Source: Mesorhizobium qingshengii
GTDB lineage: Bacteria > Pseudomonadota > Alphaproteobacteria > Rhizobiales > Rhizobiaceae
NCBI RefSeq assembly: GCF_027563465.1
Contig: NZ_JAPFQA010000004.1
Coordinates: forward strand, 62,001 to 126,000
Reading direction: 5' to 3'
DNA length: 64,000 nt
The notes below the pieces were generated by a model. The model did not search any database. It worked only from the letters and a program-made list of their open reading frames with translations, and was not told the DNA's origin. Made by a program: the position numbers and the translations under genes. How positions within the stretch are numbered: position 1 is the first letter of the stretch; each line of letters begins with the position of its first letter. Positions 35,573 through 43,597 of the stretch are shown here, piece after piece.

Positions 35573-36511
35573 ATGCTCAAGCTGAAGACGCGCGAAAAAC
35601 CGTTTCCCGAACTTTCCTATGCCAATCCGCGGCAGCCGGCGCTGACGCGTTGGGTCATCCATTCCATTGAAGGCCTGTCAGGACGCGACCGCTATGCGGC
35701 GCTCTACGATTTCTGGCGCCGCCAGGTCGTGCCGACTGGCGAGCGCGTGTTCAGCCGCATGCTTGAGCTCATCGACGTCCGCGTGCGGACCGCCGATCAA
35801 TGGCCGCCCGCACAATTGCCGGATACGCCGCTGGTGATCGTCGCCAACCATCCGTTCGGCATCGGTGACGGCATTGCCGTGCTTTCGCTGGCCGAGCAAC
35901 TGGGGCGCCCGTTCCGGGTTATGATCCACAAGGACCTGCTCAAGATCCGCGAGATGGAACCCTATTCGCTGCCGATCGACTTTTCCGAGACCAAGGACGC
36001 GCTGAAAAACAACATGGCCGTGCGCCACGAGGCGGTGCGGCTGCTGAAGGAAGGCGTCACCATCGTGGTGTTTCCGGCCGGTGGTGTCGCCACCGCGCCG
36101 AAGGGCTTTGGCCGAGCGCGCGACCTGCCATGGAAGATGTTTCCGGCGCGTCTCGTCCAGGACGCCAGGGCGTCGGTGATCCCGATGCATTTTTCCGGGC
36201 AGAACGGCAGGCTGTTCCATTTGGTCAGCGGGCCCATGAACATGGCCGAGCGCGACGGCCGGGTGGCGAAATTCGTCGGCAAGGCCTCGCTGACGCTGCG
36301 CATTTCGCTGCTCATCCACGAATTCGCGCGGCTGTCGGGCAAGGCGATCGACGTGCGCGTCGGCGATGTGCTGAGCTGGAGCGAACTGGAACCACTGCGC
36401 GACCGCAAGGCATTGCTCGACCGCCTTCATCGCGGCGTCTTCGATCTGGCGCCAATCATCGCGCGTCGCAAGATTCCGTTTCTGCCGGCGCGGACCAGGC
36501 TGGCAGCCTGA
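35573..36511 (+). CDS. PlsC-type acyltransferase
   Basis: The 312-residue product has the acyltransferase block I as NHPFGIGDG (about 92-100), block II/III as VVFPAGGVATAPKGFG (about 165-180) and a later IPMHFSGQNG. The NHxxxxD form marks the lysophospholipid acyltransferase superfamily. The subgroup resembles the hemolysin-like acyltransferases of ornithine-lipid synthesis (OlsA), but specificity is not shown; no olsB is adjacent. There is no signal peptide; membrane association is probably peripheral. Confidence 0.85.
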   Translation: MLKLKTREKPFPELSYANPRQPALTRWVIHSIEGLSGRDRYAALYDFWRRQVVPTGERVFSRMLELIDVRVRTADQWPPAQLPDTPLVIVANHPFGIGDGIAVLSLAEQLGRPFRVMIHKDLLKIREMEPYSLPIDFSETKDALKNNMAVRHEAVRLLKEGVTIVVFPAGGVATAPKGFGRARDLPWKMFPARLVQDARASVIPMHFSGQNGRLFHLVSGPMNMAERDGRVAKFVGKASLTLRISLLIHEFARLSGKAIDVRVGDVLSWSELEPLRDRKALLDRLHRGVFDLAPIIARRKIPFLPARTRLAA

Positions 36512-36586
36512 AATCAGCATCCACGTACGGTGGACCGCAAGGTCAAGGAAACCGGCATTTGCCGCTTGGAAACGTCCGGCAAAAGG

Positions 36587-37549
36587 CTAATCCGCGCCTT
36601 CCTCGGGGTCCATCGCCGCTGCCTCGGTGGCCAGGACCTCGATTTCCTGGTTCTGTCCGGCCACGACCGTAAAATCCTTCTGATAGATGCGATCGCGGTT
36701 CTTGGCGATGATGGTGTAATCGCCCTCGGCGAGCACCATCGAGGCGAAGGCGCCGACGGTTTCCTTGATCGGATCGCCGGATTCGTTGAGCAGCGACCAG
36801 GACGTGTCGGCGATCGCCTCGCCACCAGTTTCGCGCACCAGCTTCAGGGTGATCTCGGCGGCGTGGTGCTCGACGGTGGCTTCCGTCAGCTTGCCCGCCT
36901 CGACGCGGATGTCGGAGCGGATGACCGCGTTGACCGCGCCATAGGTCGAGACGACGTGGTAGATCCCGGCGTTGAGCCGAACGACAGTGTTGGGTTCGAC
37001 GTCCGGGATGATCAGCGCGCGGTCGCCATTGGGCTCGGCGTGGCCTTCGTAGATCGAGAAGCGCAGATTCTTGGGCGGGATGCGCACCCCGCCGGACAGC
37101 ACGGCGTCAAGTTTGAGCCCGCCGGCGTCGAGCACCAGGTTTTCGCGCTTGGTGTCCTTGCCGACGGTGATGCGCTTGGTGGCGCCGGCCCGGCCATAGG
37201 AGGCATGAACCAGATAGCTGCCGGGTTCGAGCTGGAAGACGGCGGTGCCGCCATGCGCGGAAGCAACCATCGGCAATTTGCCGTTGACGGCTTCGGGCTT
37301 GAAGACGCGCCAGACGATGCCGCGGGTGATGTCGGAACCCTTGTCGGTCAGCTGGGCGGACAGCGTGATGGCGCCGCCGCCTCCGAGCGCGAGCGATGTT
37401 TCGCTTTTCGGCGTCGCATAGCTCGAAATGCCGGGCAGTTTCAGATCACTGACGCCGTCCTTTTGCTGTGCAACAGCCATCGAAGCCGACGCGATGAACA
37501 GCGCGGCACAGAGCCAGACCAGGAAAAGACGCAGTGTCCCCTCAAACAT
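36587..37549 (-). CDS. Exported protein with beta-sandwich-like repeats, function unknown
   Basis: The 320-residue product starts MFEGTLRLFLVWLCAALFIA and has a signal peptide ending near AVA (about residue 27). The mature part is rich in beta-strand patterns with recurring phrases of the form EPGSYLVHASYG, NAGIYHVVSTYG and AEGDYTIIAKNRD, spaced about 80-85 residues apart. This suggests three carboxypeptidase-regulatory or Ig-like modules. AAGGC lies just before the chosen ATG. No enzyme motif is seen; a periplasmic or envelope role is likely. Confidence 0.75.
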   Translation of the reverse strand: MFEGTLRLFLVWLCAALFIASASMAVAQQKDGVSDLKLPGISSYATPKSETSLALGGGGAITLSAQLTDKGSDITRGIVWRVFKPEAVNGKLPMVASAHGGTAVFQLEPGSYLVHASYGRAGATKRITVGKDTKRENLVLDAGGLKLDAVLSGGVRIPPKNLRFSIYEGHAEPNGDRALIIPDVEPNTVVRLNAGIYHVVSTYGAVNAVIRSDIRVEAGKLTEATVEHHAAEITLKLVRETGGEAIADTSWSLLNESGDPIKETVGAFASMVLAEGDYTIIAKNRDRIYQKDFTVVAGQNQEIEVLATEAAAMDPEEGAD

Positions 37550-37705
37550 GCCTTGCGTTGAAGCCCATGGCGGTGGCAATTTCAAGGCTTAAGAGCCGAT
37601 CGACAGGACTCTTCCGTCCGGCGCCGCCCGCGCCAATGCCCGAGCCGCCCGTGTTCCCGATGGCGCGCTTCAGCTCAAAACAAGAGTTCTAGGAGACTTG
37701 CGCCC

Positions 37706-38290
37706 ATGGCGTCGCCGATCATCGACTTCCTGCTGACCCGAAATTCAGCACCGATCCCGGACCTCAAGGAGCCGGCGCCGAATGACGCGGACATCGCGAC
37801 GATGATCGCCGCCGCCTCACGTGTGCCCGACCACGGCCGGCTCGAACCCTGGCGCTTCATCCTCTACCGTGGCGACGCGCGCGTCGAGATCGGCAAGAAG
37901 CTTGCTGCCCTTGCCGAACAGCGGGAAGGACCTTTGCCGGAGGGCCGCCGCAACCAGGAACTGGCGCGGTTCTCGCGCGCACCGCTGGTGATCGGCGTCG
38001 TGTCGATCCCGAGGGACAATCCAAAAATCCCGCAATGGGAGATGTTCCTGTCGGGTGGCATGGCGGCGATGAACCTGATGATATCGGCCAACGCGCTGGG
38101 TTATGGCACCAACATGATCAGCAACTGGTATTCCGACGTGCCGGAGGGCAGGGCGCTGCTGGGGCTGGCACCTCAGGAGCGCGTCATTGGCTTTGTCCAT
38201 ATCGGCTCCTATGCTGGCCCGGCACCGGAGCGGCCACGGCCAGATCCGGCAAAGCTTTACGGCGACTATTCGGGGCCGTGGGTGGGCTGA
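37706..38290 (+). CDS. Nitroreductase-family oxidoreductase
   Basis: The 194-residue product is a small flavin enzyme of the YdjA type: IDFLLTRNSAP with an Arg that binds FMN, AASRVPDHGRLEPWRFIL, a GGMAAMNLMISANALGYGTN helix and GFVHIGSY near the end. The family uses NAD(P)H to reduce nitro groups or enones. The next gene, encoding a flavin-reductase-like protein, starts at the base after this stop codon. The two are therefore translated together and may share flavin chemistry. Confidence 0.88.
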   Translation: MASPIIDFLLTRNSAPIPDLKEPAPNDADIATMIAAASRVPDHGRLEPWRFILYRGDARVEIGKKLAALAEQREGPLPEGRRNQELARFSRAPLVIGVVSIPRDNPKIPQWEMFLSGGMAAMNLMISANALGYGTNMISNWYSDVPEGRALLGLAPQERVIGFVHIGSYAGPAPERPRPDPAKLYGDYSGPWVG

Positions 38291-38899
38291 ATGTTCTACG
38301 AGCCGTCAAAGGGCCACGGGCTGCCGCACGATCCGTCGAAGGCGATCGTGGCGCCGCGTCCGATCGGCTGGATTTCGACGCTGAGCGGGGCTGGCGAGAT
38401 CAATCTGGCGCCATACTCCTTCTTCAACGCCGTTTCGACGCGGCCTTTCATCGTCTGGTTCTCCTCCGAAGGCGAGAAGGACAGCGCTACCTTCGCCCAG
38501 GAAACCGGCGAGTTCGTCGCCAATCTCGTCAGTCGCGACCTCGCGGAGAAGATGAACCGCACGTCGGTCAACGCGCCGCGCGGCGTCAATGAGTTCGTTT
38601 ATGCCGAGCTTGCCATGGCGCCGTCGCGCCTCGTCGCGCCGCCACGCGTGGCGGCGGCACCGGCGGCGCTCGAATGCCGGGTGACGGAGGTCTTTCGGCC
38701 AAGGGCGCTCGATGGAACGCCGACGAGCGCAGTCGTTGTCGCCGGCGAAGTGGTCGGCGTGCACATCGACGATGCCTTCCTGAAAGACGGCCTGTTCGAT
38801 ATCACCATGGCCGGCAATGTCGCTCGTCTCGGCTACATGGACTATGCCAGTGTCACCGAGGTGTTTTCGATGCGCCGGCCGCATTGGGACAAGGATTAA
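38291..38899 (+). CDS. Flavin reductase-like (DIM6/NTAB) protein
   Basis: The 202-residue product shows the FMN-binding split barrel of the flavin-reductase-like family: AIVAPRPIGWISTLSGAG, NLAPYSFFNAVSTRP and FVANLVSRDLAEKMNRTS. Homologues reduce free flavin for a partner monooxygenase or bind FMN in other roles. The ATG abuts the nitroreductase stop codon, indicating a tight operon. No monooxygenase partner is adjacent. Confidence 0.88.
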   Translation: MFYEPSKGHGLPHDPSKAIVAPRPIGWISTLSGAGEINLAPYSFFNAVSTRPFIVWFSSEGEKDSATFAQETGEFVANLVSRDLAEKMNRTSVNAPRGVNEFVYAELAMAPSRLVAPPRVAAAPAALECRVTEVFRPRALDGTPTSAVVVAGEVVGVHIDDAFLKDGLFDITMAGNVARLGYMDYASVTEVFSMRRPHWDKD

Positions 38900-39086
38900 C
38901 TTCAGGTTTGGCCCCGTCCGCAATCCCAATGCTTCGGTTGGGGAGGCCGGTATGCGGTTCCAGCGCGATCGGCCGTGAGAAAGCGAAAGCGATTCCCCTT
39001 TCTTAAAACACAGGCTAAGAGAGCGGCTTCGGCGATGCGTTGGGGTTGGCGCATCGACCTTGGGGATAGTGCGGGGCGCCGGCGAC

Positions 39087-40988
39087 ATGAAGAAACGAGA
39101 CTCGCTGGGAACCCGGCTGCGCTACGGGTTTGACAAGAGCATGGCCGCTGGCCCGATCGCTTTGATCGGCTGGCTCGCCGTCGTTTCCCTGCTGATCATC
39201 ATCGCCGCAGCGGGGTTCCTCGCGGTGACCCGCATCGCGCCCGAAGGCGGCGAGCCGCTGAACTTTTTCGAAGCGTTCTGGGAAGCGCTGATGCGCACGC
39301 TCGATTCCGGCACGATGGGCGGTGACACGGGCTGGGCCTTCCGTCTTGTCATGCTGTTGGTCACGCTTGCCGGCATCTTCGTCGTGTCGGCTCTCATCGG
39401 CGTGCTCAGCGCCGGTGTCGACAGCAAGCTCGATGAATTGCGCAAGGGTCGTTCGCGGGTGCTGGAGACCGATCACACCATCATCCTCAACTGGTCGCCG
39501 TCGATCTTCGACGTCATCTCCGAACTCGTCATCGCCAATGCCAGCCGCCGCCGTCCACGCATCGTCATCATGGCCAATATGGACAAGGTCGAGATGGAGG
39601 ACGAGATCGCGGCCAAGGTCGGCAAACTGGGCAACACGCGCATCATCTGCCGCAGCGGCGACCCGACCGATCTCTACGATTTGGCCATCGTCAATCCGCA
39701 GACCTCGCGGTCGGTCATCGTGCTGTCGCCGGACGGCGACGATCCGGATTCGCAGGTCATCAAGACGGTGCTGGCGCTGGTCAACGATCCGAACCGGCGC
39801 ACCGACCCCTACAACATCGCCGCCGAGATCCGCGATGGCAAGAACGCCGAGGTCGCTCGCGTCGTCGGCGGCGCCGAGGTGCAACTCGTGCTGGCCGACC
39901 AGTTGATCTCGCGCATCGTCGTGCATTCGAGCCGGCAGTCGGGGCTCAGCGGCGTCTATTCTGAGCTGCTCGATTTCGACGGCTGCGAAATCTACACGAC
40001 CGAGCAGCCGGAACTCACCGGCAAGACCTTCGGCGAGGCGGTGATGGCGTATGAGCACTGCGCGCTGATCGGACTTTGCGACCAAAAGGGGCGCGTCAGT
40101 CTCAACCCGCCGTCGGACCTGGTGATCGGCAAGGACATGCGCGCGATTATCATCGCCGAGGACGATGCGGCGATAAAGTTGGGAAGCACCGGGATCAAGA
40201 TCGACGCGGCGGCGATCCGCGGTCCTCGGTCCGTCGAGGCGAAGCCGGAGCGCATGCTGATCCTCGGCTGGAACCGGCGCGGTCCGATCATTACCTATGA
40301 ATTGTCGCGCTACGTTGCGCCTGGTTCGATCCTGACCATCGCTGCTGATACGCCCGGTCTCGAGCGGGAAGTTGCCGGATTGCCGGTCGCCGGCGACAAT
40401 CTGTCGGTTGATTGCCATATCACCGACACGTCGAGCAGCACCGCGCTGGAAAGCCTGGACGTGCCTTCCTACGACCATGTGCTGGTGCTCGGCTACAGTG
40501 AAACCATGGCAGCGCAGCCCGCCGATACGCGTACGCTGGTGACGTTGCTGCATCTGCGCAAGATCGCGGATGATGCCGGTCTGCATATCAGCATCGTCAG
40601 CGAGATGATCGACGTGCGCAACCGGGAGCTGGCGGCGGTGACCAAGGCCGATGATTTCGTCGTCAGCAACCGGCTGGTCAGCCTGATGCTGTCGCAGTCG
40701 TCCGAGAACCCGTACCTCGCCGGGATCTTCGATGACCTGCTCGACGAGGAGGGCTCCGAAATCTACATGCGCCCGGTCGCCGACTATGTCGCCATCGACC
40801 GGCCGTTGACGTTCTGGACAATCGCGGAATCGGCGCGGCTGCGCGGTGAAATCGCCATAGGTCACCGACGCATCCGCGCCGGAGACACCGACCAGCGGGC
40901 GTTGGGCGGCGTCACCGTCAACCCGCTGAAATCGGAAGCACTGACCTTTCTGCCGGAGGACCGGATCATCGTGCTGGCGCGGGACTGA
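39087..40988 (+). CDS. CASTOR/POLLUX-like ion-channel protein with RCK-type domains
   Basis: The 633-residue product has two membrane helices (about 25-48 and 87-108) around a pore-loop-like stretch that ends MRTLDSGTMGGDTGW. Long cytoplasmic domains with RCK-like Rossmann blocks follow: HTIILNWSPSIFDVISELVIAN, RIICRSGDPTDL and MLILGWNRRGPII. This is the architecture of the plant CASTOR/POLLUX channels and their bacterial relatives (SyntR-like). It is probably a ligand-gated cation channel. The start at 39087 opens MKKRDSLGTRLRYGFD; TTG 39060 is possible. Ribosome site unclear. Confidence 0.85.
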   Translation: MKKRDSLGTRLRYGFDKSMAAGPIALIGWLAVVSLLIIIAAAGFLAVTRIAPEGGEPLNFFEAFWEALMRTLDSGTMGGDTGWAFRLVMLLVTLAGIFVVSALIGVLSAGVDSKLDELRKGRSRVLETDHTIILNWSPSIFDVISELVIANASRRRPRIVIMANMDKVEMEDEIAAKVGKLGNTRIICRSGDPTDLYDLAIVNPQTSRSVIVLSPDGDDPDSQVIKTVLALVNDPNRRTDPYNIAAEIRDGKNAEVARVVGGAEVQLVLADQLISRIVVHSSRQSGLSGVYSELLDFDGCEIYTTEQPELTGKTFGEAVMAYEHCALIGLCDQKGRVSLNPPSDLVIGKDMRAIIIAEDDAAIKLGSTGIKIDAAAIRGPRSVEAKPERMLILGWNRRGPIITYELSRYVAPGSILTIAADTPGLEREVAGLPVAGDNLSVDCHITDTSSSTALESLDVPSYDHVLVLGYSETMAAQPADTRTLVTLLHLRKIADDAGLHISIVSEMIDVRNRELAAVTKADDFVVSNRLVSLMLSQSSENPYLAGIFDDLLDEEGSEIYMRPVADYVAIDRPLTFWTIAESARLRGEIAIGHRRIRAGDTDQRALGGVTVNPLKSEALTFLPEDRIIVLARD

Positions 40989-40990
40989 GA

Positions 40991-41872
40991 CTAGGCTGAA
41001 ATCCCGGCTGCCCTGGCGCGGGCCAGAAGCCGTTCGGCCAAGCGCAGATGCGGTCGGTCGACCATCTTGCCGTCGATGCCGACGACGCCGGGATTGCCCG
41101 CCGCCGCGAATGCGTCGACGATTGCCTGGGAGTGTTTCACCGCCTCCGCCGAAGGCGTGAAAGCGGCGTTGATGACGGGCACCTGATCGGGGTGGATCGC
41201 CATCTTGCCGGTGAAGCCATCCCGCTCCGCTTCGGCACATTCCGCTGCGAAGGCGGCCATGTCGCGAAAATTCGGAAAGACGGTATCGATCGCCGCGACT
41301 TCCGCGGCGGCCGCCGCAAGGATGGTCGTCAGGCGAGCATGGCGGAACACATCGGTGTAGCGGCCGCGCTCGTCGCGTGCGGAGCGCGCGCCGATCGCCG
41401 CCGACAGGTCCTCGGCCCCCCAGGTGAGGCCGGCGAGCCGCGCGCTTGCCCCGGCATAGGTCGCCGCCGCCAGCACGCCCGCCGGTGTTTCGGTGATGAT
41501 CGGCAGGATCTTGATCGCGCCGTCGGCCAGTCCGTTTTCGGCCTCGTGAACCCTGAGCTTTGCCGAGAGATGCTGCACATCCTGGCCGCTGTTCGACTTC
41601 GGCAGCATGATCCCGTCGGGCCTGGCTGAAACGAGCGCCGCCAGATCATCATCGGTCTGCCCGGTCGAGAGGTCGTTGACCCTGACATAGATCGCCGAGC
41701 CGGTCTGCGTCCTGTGGCTGGCAATGAAACGTGCCGCGATCTCGCGCGCCAGCGCCTTGTTTCGGGGCGCCACGGAATCCTCGAGGTCGACGATGACAAC
41801 GTCGGCGCCGGCGCCAAAGCCCTTCTCCAGCTTCCTCTCCGAATCACCGGGGACGAACAGCAGCGAACGCAT
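40991..41872 (-). CDS. HpcH/HpaI-family CoA ester lyase
   Basis: The 293-residue product has the CitE-like barrel: MRSLLFVPGDSERKLEK, VDLEDSVAP with the metal-binding acidic residues, YVRVNDL, MLPKSNS, ITETPAGVLAA and GLTWGAEDLSAAIGA. Such enzymes cleave or form malyl-CoA or beta-methylmalyl-CoA, or hydrolyse related thioesters. ATG 41872 overlaps the stop codon of the preceding MaoC gene (TGATG), showing translational coupling. The pair would suit hydration followed by C-C cleavage of a short acyl-CoA, possibly in the ethylmalonyl-CoA pathway. Confidence 0.88.
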   Translation of the reverse strand: MRSLLFVPGDSERKLEKGFGAGADVVIVDLEDSVAPRNKALAREIAARFIASHRTQTGSAIYVRVNDLSTGQTDDDLAALVSARPDGIMLPKSNSGQDVQHLSAKLRVHEAENGLADGAIKILPIITETPAGVLAAATYAGASARLAGLTWGAEDLSAAIGARSARDERGRYTDVFRHARLTTILAAAAAEVAAIDTVFPNFRDMAAFAAECAEAERDGFTGKMAIHPDQVPVINAAFTPSAEAVKHSQAIVDAFAAAGNPGVVGIDGKMVDRPHLRLAERLLARARAAGISA

Positions 41873-42324
41873 CAGGCCGCCTTTTTCAGCATCATGGCCT
41901 GCCTGGTGCATTTGGCGACAAGGTCGCCATGCTGGTTGTAGGCCCGGTGCTCGAACTCGACGATGCCGCGATCGGGCTTCGATTTCGATTCACGCACCGA
42001 AATTACCGTCGTTTCGACGCGGATGGTATCGCCATGAAAAACCGGATGCGGAAACACGGTTTCCTTCATGCCGAGATTGGCGACCGTGGTGCCAACGGTG
42101 ATGTCGTTGACCGAAATGCCGATCATCAGGCCGAGCGTGAACAGCGAGTTGACCAGCGGCTTGCCCCACTCGCTTTTGGCGGCGAAGTCGAAATCGATAT
42201 GCAGCGGCTGCGGGTTGAGCGTCATCACCGAAAACAGCATGTTGTCGCTCTCGGTGACGGTCTTGCGCAGTGTGTGCTGGAAGACGTGGCCGACGACGAA
42301 TTCCTGGAGATAAAGCCCGGCCAT
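41872..42324 (-). CDS. MaoC-like hydratase
   Basis: The 150-residue single-domain protein has the hot-dog fold signatures MLFSVMTLNPQPLHIDFDFAA with the catalytic Asn/His region, then FTLGLMIGISVND and VFHGDTIRVETTV. R-specific enoyl-CoA hydratases look like this. AGAGGGAAA precedes ATG 42324. Its stop overlaps the start of the CoA ester lyase gene. Known two-domain mesaconyl-CoA hydratases are about twice this length, so identity with that enzyme is not assumed. Confidence 0.87.
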   Translation of the reverse strand: MAGLYLQEFVVGHVFQHTLRKTVTESDNMLFSVMTLNPQPLHIDFDFAAKSEWGKPLVNSLFTLGLMIGISVNDITVGTTVANLGMKETVFPHPVFHGDTIRVETTVISVRESKSKPDRGIVEFEHRAYNQHGDLVAKCTRQAMMLKKAA

Positions 42325-42475
42325 TTTCCCTCTCCTCCGCTGCTTGACGGTTGATAAGCGCTGCAAACCACGCTCGCAAGCCAGTTAATGAACATGGTGA
42401 ACCGTTCGTAAACCATTTCTGCCTACCGTCTCCACGGGGCCAAGAGCATTCTGATACGGGGCGTAGGCGGGTGGC

Positions 42476-43597
42476 ATGGTTGTTTCGCATTTTTTGAGAT
42501 GGATTTGCACGGCCAGGGTCTCGGAGCGCGCGGCCGCGGCCAACGCGCTGGCTCGAGCCTATGTCAATTCCGACCTGCCTTTCGAGGATCGCTGCGCCGC
42601 CGAGGCGGCGCTGACGCTGCTGCTCGACGACGCCTCGTCAAAGGTGCGGCTGGCCATGGCCGACGCGCTGTCCATGAGCCACCACGCGCCGCTGCAGATC
42701 ATCAGCGCGCTGGCGTCCGACCAGCCGGAAGTCGCCGGCGTGGTGCTGGCGCGCTCGCCGCTGCTCACCGACGCCGATTTGATCAACCGCGTGGCCAGCA
42801 GTCCGAAAGTGACGCAAAAATTGATCGCCGATCGGCCGCTCGTCTCGATGGCGCTATCGGCGGCCATCGCCGAGATCGGCGAGGCGGAAGCCTGTGTCGT
42901 GTTGCTCGCCAACAGCGGCGCCGACATCGCTTCGCTCAGCTTCCGCCGCATGGCCGAACGCCATGGGCACCTGCCTTTGGTGCGCGAGGCGCTGATATCG
43001 GATGCCCGCCTGCCTGCCGACTGCCGGCATATGTTGCTCGTCAAGCTCGGTGAAATGCTCAAGACGTCGCTGCTGGTCATGGCGTTGATGGGGCCCGCCC
43101 GGGCCGACCGGGTCATGCGCGACGCTTGCATCAAGGCGTCGGTGACGCTGATCGAGGGCACGCGTCAGGAAGAACATTCGGCGCTGATCGAACATCTGCG
43201 CCTGCGCGGCGATCTCACCGCCAGCTTCCTCATCCGCACCATCGCCCACGGCAAGGTCGATTTCTTCGGCTCGGCGCTGGTCGCGCTCAGCCAGCAGTCC
43301 GAACAACGGGTAAGGGCGTTGCTGGCCGGCGGGCAGGATGTGGCTTTGCAGGCGCTGTTTCGCAGCGCCGGCCTCGCCGCCGCCACGCATGCCATCATCC
43401 TGCGCGCGCTCAAGATCTGGCGCGAGGTCGCCAACGGCAAGCGCGTCGCTGGAGTGCAGGAGGTGAGCTGGCTGATGCTCAAGGAACTGGGCGGACAGTC
43501 GGCGGAAGGCGATCTCGCCGCCCTGGTCAAGTCGATCCATCTCGATGCGCTGCGCGAGAATGCGCGCGGCCATGCGCTGGCGATCGCGGCGGCTTAA
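42476..43597 (+). CDS. DUF2336 protein
   Basis: The 373-residue product is all-helical with HEAT-like repeats (AAEAALTLLLDDASSKVRLAM, ALSMSHHAPLQIISALA, then LLANSGADIASLSFRRMAE). It matches DUF2336, a family common in alphaproteobacteria. It has no signal peptide and no enzymatic motif. The repeat nature suggests a scaffold or interaction role. The 3' end overlaps the convergent FUSC gene by four bases. Confidence 0.85.
   Translation: MVVSHFLRWICTARVSERAAAANALARAYVNSDLPFEDRCAAEAALTLLLDDASSKVRLAMADALSMSHHAPLQIISALASDQPEVAGVVLARSPLLTDADLINRVASSPKVTQKLIADRPLVSMALSAAIAEIGEAEACVVLLANSGADIASLSFRRMAERHGHLPLVREALISDARLPADCRHMLLVKLGEMLKTSLLVMALMGPARADRVMRDACIKASVTLIEGTRQEEHSALIEHLRLRGDLTASFLIRTIAHGKVDFFGSALVALSQQSEQRVRALLAGGQDVALQALFRSAGLAAATHAIILRALKIWREVANGKRVAGVQEVSWLMLKELGGQSAEGDLAALVKSIHLDALRENARGHALAIAAA

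Noticed and set aside
39015..41240. 741-codon minus-strand frame opposite the channel gene
   Set aside because: It covers parts of two genes on opposite strands and has no domains.
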